From: Phylloscopus collybita
Taxonomy: Eukaryota > Chordata > Aves > Passeriformes > Phylloscopidae
Direction of reading: 5' to 3'
Length of the DNA: 64,000 nt
NCBI GenBank assembly: GCA_027886175.1
Contig: JAJNNQ010000027.1
Coordinates: 9,500,001-9,564,000, forward strand
Part shown: positions 1-8,399 of the stretch, in pieces
Numbering within the stretch: the first letter of the stretch is position 1
Layout: each line of letters starts with the position of its first letter
Position numbers and translations under genes: made by a program
Notes under the pieces: model-generated
Database searches by the model: none
Seen by the model: only the letters and a program-made list of their open reading frames with translations
Told to the model about the DNA's origin: nothing

Positions 1-3000
1 GCACTGCCAGGGCAGACAAACTTCCATCTGGCGGTAGATTGCACCTCAGAGATGTCCTCATTTGTATGGAATTTTAGTGGTATATTAGTACTCAGAAACC
101 CTGTGGAAGACAGACAGCATTAAACATGAATGGTGGGCCTTTTCTATAGAAAACCAAAGTCTCCAGGTGAGGTTCTGAATGTCAGTTTGAAGGAGGCCTT
201 TGGCACTGCAAGAGCAGACAAACTTCCATCTGGTGGCATATTGCATCTGGGAGATATCCTCATTTGTATGTAATTTCAGTAGTCATAAGCCCAGTGGCAA
301 GGAGACAGCATTAAACACCAAGGGTGGCCCTTTTCCATGGGAAACCAAAGCGCCTTCTCCAGATTCCTGATGTCAGTTTGTAGGACGCCGTTAGCATTAC
401 AAGGGCAGACAATCTTTTAACTGGTGGTAGATTCCATCTGGGAGATATCCTCATTTATATGGGATTTTACTAGGCATAAGCCCAGTGGCAGGCACATAGC
501 ATTAGACACAAACGGTGGCCCATTTCCATGGGAAACCAAAGTCTCCACCCGACGTTCTTGATGTCATTTCCTAGGAGGCCTCTGGCACTACAAGAGTAGA
601 CAAACTTCCAACTGCTGGTAGATTCCATCTGGGAGATATCCTCATTTGTATGTAATTTTAGTAGCCATAATCCCAGTGGCAGGCAGAGAGCATTAGACAC
701 GAACGGTAGCCCTTTTTCTTGGGAAACCAAAATCTCCGCCCCAGGTTCCTGATGTCAATTTGTAGGAAGCCTTTGGCTCTACAGGCGCAGACAAACTTCC
801 ATCTGGTGGTAGATTACACCTGAGAGACATCCGCATATGTATGGAATTTTAGTAGAATTTTAATAGGCAGAAGCCTAGTGGCAGGCACACATCATTAGAC
901 GCGAACGGTGGCCCTTTTCCAGGGGAAACCAAAGTCTCCGCCCCAGATTCCTGATGTCAGTTTGCAGGAAGCATTTGGCACTATAAGAGCAGACAAACTT
1001 ATATCTGGTGATAGACTGCACCCGGGAGATGTCTTCATTTGTCTGGAATTTCAGTGGAATTTTCGTAGGCAGAAGCCCAATGGCCGGCAGAAATCATTAG
1101 ACACGAACGGTGGCCCATTTCCATGAGAAACCAAAGACACCACCACAGGTTCCTGATGTCAGTTTTTAGGAGGCCTTTGGCACTACGAGGGCAAACAAAC
1201 TTCGAACTGGTGGTAGATTCCATCTGGGAGATATCCTCATTTGTGAGGAATTTTAGCAGGCATAACCCCAGTGGCAGGCAGACACCATTAGACACGAACG
1301 GTGGCCCATTTCCATGGGAAACCCAAATCTCCGCGCTCATTGCTGATGTCACTTTGTAGGAGGCCTTTTCCAACATACAGGCAGAGAAACTTCCATCTGG
1401 TTGTAGATTGCACCTGGGAGATATCCTCGTTTCTATGGAATTTTAGTGGAATTTTAGTAGGAAGAAGCCCAGTGGCAGGCAGACAGCATTACACACGAAC
1501 GGTGGCCCATTTCTATAGGAAACCAAAGTCTCCACCCCACGTTCCTGATGTCCGTTTCTAGGAAGGCTTTGGCACTACATGGGCAGACAATCTTCCATCT
1601 GCTGGTTGATTCAATCGGGGAGAAATCCTCATTTGTGTGGAATTTCAGGAGGTAGAAGCCCAGTGGCAGGCAGACAGCATTAGACATGAACGGTGGCCCT
1701 TTTCCCATGGGCAGCCAAAGTCTCCATGCCACCACGTTCCTGATGTCAGGTTTTAGGAGGCCTTTGGCAGTACAAGGGCAAACAAACTTCCGTCTGGTGG
1801 CTGATTGCATTGGGGAGATATCCTCATTTGTATGGAATTTCAGCAGGTAGAAGCCCAGTGGCAGGCAGACAGCATTAGACACGAACGGTGGCCCTTTTCC
1901 ATGGGAAAACAAAGTCTCCAACCCAGGCCCCTGATATCAGTTTGTAGGAGGCCTTTGGCATTAAAAGGGCAGAGAAACTTCTATCTGGTGGGAAATTGCA
2001 TTTGGGAAATATCCTCATTTGTAGGTAATTTTAGTAGGCTTATGCCCACTGGCAGGCAGACAGCATTAGACACGAACGGTGGCCCTTTTCAATGGAAAAA
2101 CAAATTATCCATCCTATGTTCCTGATGTCAGTTTTTAGGAGGCCTTTGGCACTACAAGGGCAGACAAACTTCCATCTGGCGGTAGATTGCACCTCGGAGA
2201 TGTCCTCATTTTTATGGAATTTTAGTGGAATTTTAGTACTCAGAAGCCCAGTTGCAGACAGACAGCATTAAATATGAACGGTGGGCCTTTTTCATAGGAA
2301 ACCAAAGTCTCCATGTGAGGTTCTGAATGTCAGTTTGAAGGAGGCCTTTGGCACTGCAAGAGCAGACAAACTTCCATCTGGTGGCATATTGCATCTGGGA
2401 GATATCCTCATTTGTATGTAATTTCAGTAGTCATAAGCCCAGTGGCAAGGAGACAGCATTAAACACCAAGGGTGGCCCTTTTCCATGGGAAACCAAAGCG
2501 TCCTCTCCAGATTCCTGATGTCAGTTTGTAGGAGGCCGTTGGCATAACAAGGGCAGACAAGCTTTCATCTGGTCGTAGACTGCATCTGGGAGATATCCTC
2601 ATTGTATGGGATTTTACTAGGCATAAGCCCAGTGGGAGGCACATAGCATTAGACACAAACGGTGGCCCATTTCCATGGGAAAACAAAGTCTCCACCCCAC
2701 GTTCCTGATGTCAGTTTTTAGGAGGGCTTTGGCACTACGAGGGCAGACAAACTTCGACCCGGTGGTAGATTACACCTGGGAGATATCCTCATTTGTATGG
2801 AACTTCAGCACTCATAACCACAGTGCCAGGCAGACAGCATTAGACAGGAACGGTGGTCCTTTTCCATGGGAAACCAAAGTCTCCACACTAGGTTCCTGAT
2901 GGAAATTTGTAGGAGGCCTTTGGAACCACAAGGGCAGAGAAATTTCCATCTGGTGTTAGATTGCACCTGGGAGATATTCTCATTTGTATGGAATTTCAGT

Positions 3001-3077
3001 AGTCATAAGCCCATTGGCAAGCAGACAGCATTTAACACCAAGGGTGGCCCTTTTCCATGGGAAACCAAAGCGTCCTC
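1..3077 (+). repeat. Satellite array, plus orientation, upstream of the ERV
   Basis: Head-to-tail monomers of about 191 or 202 bp. Landmarks in order are GGCAGACAAACTTCC, GGAGATATCCTCATTTG, CAGGCAGACAGCATTAGAC, CCATGGGAAACCAAAGTCTC, CCTGATGTCAGTTTGTAGG and AGGCCTTTGGCACTACAAG. Monomers differ from each other noticeably. The first 540 bases are repeated at about 2151-2689 (offset 2,150 bp, roughly 11 monomers) with scattered differences and a 1-bp deletion near 2605. No gene or RNA gene is visible; the short open frames change phase with each monomer. The array is cut by the ERV inside a monomer and resumes in the same phase at 6828. Confidence 0.95.
3072..3077. repeat. Left 6-bp target-site duplication of the ERV
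   Basis: GTCCTC lies directly before the LTR stub and recurs at 6828-6833 directly after the 3' LTR. Removing 3078-6833 restores an ordinary satellite run (GCGTCCTCTCCAGATTCC), also present near 2499-2515 and 8376-8392. This fixes the insertion site exactly. Six bases is the usual length for alpharetroviruses and many class II ERVs. Confidence 0.9.
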
Positions 3078-3156
3078 TATGACTCTGCAAAAATAATATG
3101 TGCAGGCCTTAGCTGAAAATTCAGCATGAAGAGTTTTATAGTTAGGTTTAGAATAG
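3078..3156 (+). repeat. 5' LTR remnant (first 79 bp only)
   Basis: These 79 bases match 6112-6190, the start of the 3' LTR, with two mismatches (at the tenth base and in TTATAG/TTATTG). Beyond GTTTAGAATAG the copies diverge: here the sequence runs into pol, whereas the 3' LTR continues TCTGCAAAA. The GTTTAG motif is repeated at the joint, which suggests a short-homology deletion. Both copies begin TATGAC, not the usual TG. Confidence 0.88.
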
Positions 3157-4654
3157 GTTTAGGTTTAAAATGTTCAGTGCTGATGTCCAATTTCATTTAG
3201 AGCTGAAAACTATGCAAAGCAGAAAACCACTTAATGCGCTGACAGTGTTCACAGACGCGTCGGGTAAATCTCACAAGTCGGTAATGACTTGGCGAGATCC
3301 CGATTCACATCCGTGGGAATCTGATGTTGCAGAGGTGGAAGGCTCACCTCAGGTTGCTGAATTGGCTGCAGTTGTCAGAGCATTTGAAAAATTTTCTGAA
3401 CCCTTTAATTTAGTGACAGATTCCAGTTATGTAGCAGGGATAGTTTCTAGAGCAGAACAGTCTGTGCTGCAAGAAGTCTCTAACATCACACTTTTTCAGT
3501 TGCTTTCTAAGCTCGTGAAACTTATTTCTCTCCGAGAACACCCCTTTTTTGTGATGCACACCAGGTCACACACAGAACTCCCAGGATTCATTGCAGAGGG
3601 AAACAAGAGAGCTGATGCTCTTGCCACCACCGTGGAGATAGCTCCTCTGCCAAATCACTTTGAGCAAGCAAGAATCAGTCACCAACTCCATCACCAAAAT
3701 GCACCTGGACTGGTCAGGCAGTTTAATTTAACTCGTGACCAAGCCAAAGCAATTGTAAACAACTGTTCACAATGTAACAAATGTGCAATCTCATCTCTGC
3801 CCACAGGTGTCAATCCCCGAGGTTTGTCCAGCTGTGAAGTGTGGCAATCAGACGTCACGCACTTTGCCCCTTTCGGAAAGCAAAAGTTCGTGCATGTCTC
3901 TGTCGACACGTTCTCAGGAGCTGTTTTTGCATCTGCCCACACAGGAGAGAAAGCTGGAGATGCTATCAAGCATTTTATCCAGGCTTTCGCTGTATTAAGC
4001 ATCCCAAAGTCCTTGAAAACAGATAATGCTCCAGCATACACATCTAAAGAATTCAGCAACTTTTTACAGCAATGAGAAGTAAAACACAAAACAGGGATTC
4101 CCCACTCTCCCACAGGCCAAGCAATTGTGGAGAGGACTCATCTTAACCTCAAAAGAGTCCTCAGTCAGCAGCAACCAATCCTCAAAATTGAACCACCATC
4201 TGTGAGATTGGCCCGTGCTCTGTTCACTTTGAATTTTCTTAACTGTTCCTTTGAGACCATGAACCCGCCGGTGACAAGGCACTTTCGAGGGAGCTCTCTG
4301 TTAGAACCCCATGAAAGGCCAAAGGTCCTTGTCAAAGATCCAGAAACTTGGAGGATACAGAGTCCTCATGATTTAGTCACCTGGAGGCGCGGGTACGCCT
4401 GTGTCTCCACTCCCACCGGCTTGCGGTAGATTCCCTCCCGATGTGTGAGACCCTATGTCCCCAAAACATCAGAAGCAAAAGTGCCCCAGGCAGCTGTCGC
4501 CTCCTGGAGAAAGAGAAAAAAAGATGAAGAACAGGAAGGTTCAGACACAGAGCCTTCTTGTCCAGTTAGTATTCCTTCCTGGATGTTTTGGCAAGAGGAA
4601 GAAGCAGAAGAGCTGCTTCCTCTTGCTGAGTGTTTTCAGTGTTTGTTTAACTAA
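3157..4654 (+). pseudogene. pol: Truncated, stop-interrupted retroviral pol: RNase H and integrase
   Basis: One frame holds the end of a retroviral Pol, which would degrade RNA in RNA:DNA hybrids (RNase H) and insert proviral DNA (integrase). Counting from the ATG at 3170, RNase H acidic residues are D29 (TDASG), E64 (QVAEL), D84 (TDSSYV) and D149 (KRADAL). The integrase zinc module has H171, H175, C199 and C202. Core residues are D228 (WQSDVTHF) and D285 (TDNAPAYTS). A TGA at 4073-4075 ends the 301-codon frame before the catalytic glutamate (codon at 4130-4132), which lies 35 residues after D285. A TAG at 4427-4429 interrupts the C-terminal domain. The frame then runs through a lysine- and glutamate-rich tail to TAA at 4652-4654. 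The ATG at 3170 is fortuitous because the 5' part of pol is deleted. Both stops fall where integrases usually have tryptophan. Not functional. Confidence 0.92.
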
Positions 4655-4698
4655 ATTCTTTTCTTTTAAGTTACAGAACTACAGGCCTGGTGGTCAGC

Positions 4699-6066
4699 AT
4701 GGAAATTCGTAGTTCGAGAGTGTTTGCATTTGTGATGCTGCTCAGTTTGCCAACCCTGGCTTTCTTCTGGATTGTCCCACAGCCAAAAACCAATGTGTGG
4801 AAAACCCTTGCACAGAGTCTAGGCCAAGATCACATTTGTCTAGCCTCAGCCTCAGCCCAAAATCCCATGTCTGCCTGCTTAGTAGGGATCCCTGCAAAAG
4901 AAGAAGAGTATCCTCAACCACTCCTCCGGTAGCGTCAAAGTTTTAATCAGAAACCTAGCGCAGTTAAAGAGTTTCAAGAAATAAATGAGCCCCCTTCTAC
5001 TGTTGTTAAAAATCCCCTTGCTTTTTGGAAACAATGGTCTCAGTCTCTCGGCCGCCCCCACCTGGAGCCCCAAGAATTAGAACTCCTTGGGTCCTCCAAA
5101 GCTCCTTTTTGTGTTCAATTTATGTATACCCCACCCAAAGAGCAAGAAAAGTCGTTTTACAATTTGAGACAAGCTGAAATTTCTTATATGGCAACAAATT
5201 GGTGTGCAAAAATTGTTCATGTCCTTACTTTTTCTGCTAGCAATTCCCTTTCCCTTCCCAAAGGTTTTTTCCTTGTTTGTAGTGACAGAGCCTTTACTGG
5301 GATCCCAGCTCGTCTCATTGGAGGTCCTTGCACTCTGAGTAAGCTGAGCCTTTTTACCCCTAACATGACTCAAATTCTCAATTGGCACAAGAAAAATTCC
5401 TCTCTAAAAGTTCAGAAGAGAGACTTGACAAGTCTTAATTCGGATTGCAATTCAGAAATTATCCATTGGTCCAGGGCAAAAGCAGCAGCCCTGTCAGTTT
5501 TTTTACCTTGGGTTTCAATTGCAAAGTCTGTGGGAGAATTAGGCCAATTAGAATGTTGGGTAGCTAAACAAGCAAATTTAACATCTCGTGCTATAAGTGA
5601 CCTCTTATCAGACGAACAGATAACTAGACGGGCAACGCTCCAAAATAGAGCTGCCATTGATTACTTGCTTTTGTTGAATCAACATTCGTGCGAGGAGTTC
5701 GAAGGACTCTGCTGCTTCAACCTATCATCTAAAGCAGAAGACGTCAGAAAATCTGTCCACCAGCTACGAGGGATGGTCAGTTCCATCAAAGAAGAAATAG
5801 GAGACTGGTTTGACAACATCTTTTCAGGTGTCGGACTTTCTAAAGTTGCCAGCTCATGGATCAAAACAGGACTGTTAGTGTTGTTCATTGTATTAGTTGT
5901 GGCCTTTGCTTTTAGTTTAGTAAAAAGTTTGATCATGCGTGCAGTTTTTTCCACTTCCACCCCCTCTGTGCATTCAGTGCATTCAGTAGAGCCAGCCAAC
6001 GAATTTCCGCTAGACGAAGTTACCAGCAGTGAAAATAGCTCAGAAGTTTACACACCAGATCAGTAA
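4699..6066 (+). pseudogene. env: Retroviral envelope gene with one in-frame stop
   Basis: A single frame from ATG 4699 to TAA 6064-6066 resembles an alpharetrovirus-type envelope glycoprotein (surface and transmembrane subunits). A basic-hydrophobic leader (MEIRSSRVFAFVMLLSLP) looks like a signal peptide. A TAG at 4930-4932 breaks the frame after 77 codons; from 4933 it stays open for 377 codons. The subunit border is probably near 5473-5481 (R-A-K), where a clear multibasic cleavage site is not seen. A hydrophobic, alanine-rich fusion-peptide-like stretch follows at 5482-5520. The heptad/immunosuppressive-like region starts LQNRAAIDYLLL (5638-5673), CX6CC lies at 5689-5715 and the membrane span is about 5869-5922. 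The cytoplasmic tail is about 48 residues. Pyrimidine-rich sequence and AG dinucleotides at about 4658-4697 could hold the env splice acceptor. Loss of the leader makes a functional product unlikely. Confidence 0.9.
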
Positions 6067-6067
6067 C

Positions 6068-6111
6068 AAAAAAAAAAAAAAAAAAAAAAAAAGAAAAAAA
6101 AAAGGGGGAAG
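6068..6111 (+). other. Poly(A) run and polypurine tract before the 3' LTR
   Basis: Just after the env stop there are 25 consecutive A (6068-6092), one G, ten A, five G and AAG, directly abutting the 3' LTR at 6112. Position and composition fit the polypurine tract that primes retroviral plus-strand synthesis, most likely the part from 6094 to 6111. The 25-base A run is longer than such tracts need and may have grown by slippage; its exact length is uncertain. Confidence 0.82.
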
Positions 6112-6542
6112 TATGACTCTTCAAAAATAATATGTGCAGGCCTTAGCTGAAAATTCAGCATGAAGAGTTTTATTGTTAGGTTTAGAATAGTCTGCAAAAT
6201 TCAAGAAAGCCCTTTTGTCTTAAGATGTATTGCTTGTTTTAATATGTAACTTTTTGTAGTTCCAATAAGAGTTTCTAGGACAGCTTTGCCCCTGCTTAGA
6301 ATCTTTCTTTTATTAGTTCTCCCCTGCCTTACCTCCTTTGTCATGCATAATTATCCTCGTGTCCATCATTTAATTCTTATCTTTGAAGTACAGTAGAGCT
6401 AGCCATTCATTTTGCAAAACTGTTCTCGGCCCATCCCAAAACTTGTGCTAGATTTGTTAGAACCTAAATGACTTAATTTAGCATGATGTATTTAGATTGT
6501 TTTATTGGTAACTGTAACTTAGAATCCACCCCAGAATTGTAG

Positions 6543-6549
6543 TATTAAA
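6543..6549 (+). promoter_or_regulatory. TATA-like box of the 3' LTR
   Basis: TATTAAA lies about 100 bp upstream of the polyadenylation signal, the spacing expected if R begins about 25-30 bp downstream. This is the only good TATA-like match in this part of the LTR. Activity is unproven. Confidence 0.45.
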
Positions 6550-6643
6550 CCGCCCACCACCCCAGGCTCAGGGTCTCTCTCTCCAGAGGCACCAGCCTGG
6601 GGTGGCTGGGGGGATCATCCTGACCCCCTTCCCCCCGCCCCCG

Positions 6644-6649
6644 AATAAA
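6644..6649 (+). terminator. Polyadenylation signal AATAAA in the 3' LTR
   Basis: A canonical AATAAA follows a C-rich stretch and is followed by GCCTCTGTTCC and a U5-like segment. This fits the R-region polyadenylation signal of the provirus. Confidence 0.75.
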
Positions 6650-6827
6650 GCCTCTGTTCCCTAGAAAATTCAAGAGAGAGTCCCTTCTTTCTTCAATCCG
6701 GCCTTGACAGCGTTATCCAGTGACAAGACACGAACCCCCACAAAGTGACTGGTTGGGGCGTGCCGAGAGCTGCCGGGGAGGCCAGGCTAGACACTGAGCC
6801 AGGCCAGAGCAGGCACGCACTGCAACA

Positions 6828-6833
6828 GTCCTC
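6828..6833. repeat. Right 6-bp target-site duplication of the ERV
   Basis: GTCCTC, identical to 3072-3077, followed at once by TCCAGATTCC of the interrupted satellite monomer. Confidence 0.9.
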
Positions 6834-7014
6834 TCCAGATTCCAGATGTCAGTTTGTAAAAGGCCGTTGTCATTACAAGGGCAGTCAAACTTCTATCTGG
6901 TGGTAGATTGCACCTGGAAGACATCCTCATTTGTATGGAATTTAAGTGGAAAATTAATAGGCAGAAGCCTAGTGGCAGGCACATATAATTAGACACGAAC
7001 GCTGGCCCATTTCC

Positions 7015-7778
7015 ATGGGAAACCAAAGTCTCCACTCCAGGTTCCTGATGTCAGTTTGTAGGAGGACTTTGGCACTACAAGGGCAGACAAAGTTCCGTCT
7101 GGTGGTTGATTGCATCGAGGAGATATCCTCATTTGTATGGAATTTCAGCAGACAGAAGCCCAGTGGCAGGCAGAGAGCATTAGACACGAAGAGTGTACCT
7201 TTTCCATGGGAAACCCAAGTCTCCATTCCCTGTTCCTGATGTCAGTTTGTAAGAGGCCTTTGGCACTACAAGGGCAGACAAACTTCCGTCTGGTGGCTGA
7301 TTGCATCAGGGAGATATCCTCATTTGTGAGGAATTTCAGCAGGCAGAACCCCAGTGGCAGGCAAACAGCATTAGACACGAACGGTGGCCCATTTCCATGG
7401 GAAACCAAAGTCTCCAACCCAGGTTCCTGATGTCAGTTTGTAGGAGGACTTTGGCACTACAAGGGCAGACAAAGTTCCGTCTGGTGGTTGATTGCATCGA
7501 GGAGATATCCTCATTTGTATGGAATTTCAGCAGACAGAAGCCCAGTGGCAGGCAGACAGCATTAGACACGAAGAGTGTACCTTTTCCATGGGACACCCAA
7601 GTCTCCATTCCCTGTTCCTGATGTCAGTTTGTAAGAGGCCTTTGGCACTACAAGGGCAGACAAACTTCCGTCTGGTGGCTGATTGCATCAGGGAGATATC
7701 CTCATTTGTGAGGAATTTCAGCAGGCAGAACCCCAGTGGCAGGCAAACAGCATTAGACACGAACGGTGGCCCATTTCC
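7015..7778 (+). repeat. Two copies of a 382-bp satellite dimer
   Basis: The pair of 191-bp monomers at 7015-7396 is repeated almost unchanged at 7397-7778. Shared diagnostic features are the GAAGAGTGTACC variant at 7189 and 7571 and GAGGAATTTCAGCAGGCAG at 7328 and 7710. Only a few substitutions separate the copies, so this is a recent two-monomer duplication. Confidence 0.88.
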
Positions 7779-8399
7779 ATGGGAAACGAAAGTCTCCAAC
7801 CCAGGCTCCTGATGTCAGTTTTTAGGAGGTCTTTGGCATTAAAAGGGTAGACAAACTTCCATCTGGTGGGAAATTGCGTTTGGGAGATATCCTCATTTGT
7901 ATGGAATTTTAGTAGGCATATGCCCCCTGGCAGGCAGACAGCATTAGACACAAACAGTGGCCCTTTTCCATGGGAAACCAAAATCTCCACCCCATGTTGC
8001 AAATGTCACTTTGTAGGAGGCGTTTTCCAATATAAGGGAGGAGAAACTTCCATCTGGTTGTAGATTGCACCTGGGAGATATCCTCATTTCTATGGAATTT
8101 TAGTGGAATTTTAGTAGGCAGAATCCCAGCGGAAGGCAGAGAGAATTAGACAGGAACAGTGGCCCGTTTCCTAAGGAAACCAAAGTCTCCATCCCACATT
8201 CCTGATGTCAGGTTGTCGGAGGCCTTTGGCATTAAAAGGGCAGACAAACTTCCATCTGGTGGGAAATTGCATTTGGGAGATATCCTCATTTGCAGGGAAT
8301 TTTAGTAGGTATATGCCCACGGGCAGGAAGACAGCATTAAACACCAAGTGTGGCCCTTTTCCATGGGAAACCAAAGCGTCCTCTCCAGATTCCTGATGT

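Larger units (their letters stand above)
3078..6827 (+). mobile_element. Defective class II endogenous retrovirus inserted in the satellite
   Basis: The order is 5' LTR stub (3078-3156), RNase H-integrase end of pol (to 4654), env (4699-6066), polypurine tract (to 6111) and 3' LTR (6112-6827), flanked by a 6-bp target duplication. A deletion joins LTR position 79 directly to pol, so most of U3, all of R and U5, the primer-binding site, gag, protease and reverse transcriptase are absent. Pol has two in-frame stops and env has one. The DD35E integrase and a gamma-type envelope with a CX6CC motif, together with the 6-bp duplication, fit an avian alpha/beta-like ERV. The host assignment is inferred. 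The element cannot encode the proteins needed for its own replication. Confidence 0.92.
6112..6827 (+). repeat. 3' LTR, full length (716 bp)
   Basis: It starts with TATGACTCTTC after the polypurine tract and ends with GCAACA before the right target duplication. The first 79 bases match the 5' stub. U3 would extend to about 6540-6570. There is a TATA-like TATTAAA at 6543-6549, a C-rich stretch at 6624-6642, and AATAAA at 6644-6649 for polyadenylation. U5 then runs to 6827. Exact U3/R/U5 borders cannot be set from sequence alone. Confidence 0.88.

Noticed and set aside
3157..3169. Primer-binding site after the 5' LTR
   Set aside because: The 5' LTR is cut at position 79 and joined to pol. No LTR end and no tRNA-complementary site remain.
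3691..4113. 140-codon antisense frame over integrase, and 5679-5999 antisense over env
   Set aside because: Shadows of the retroviral frames on the other strand, with no recognisable product.
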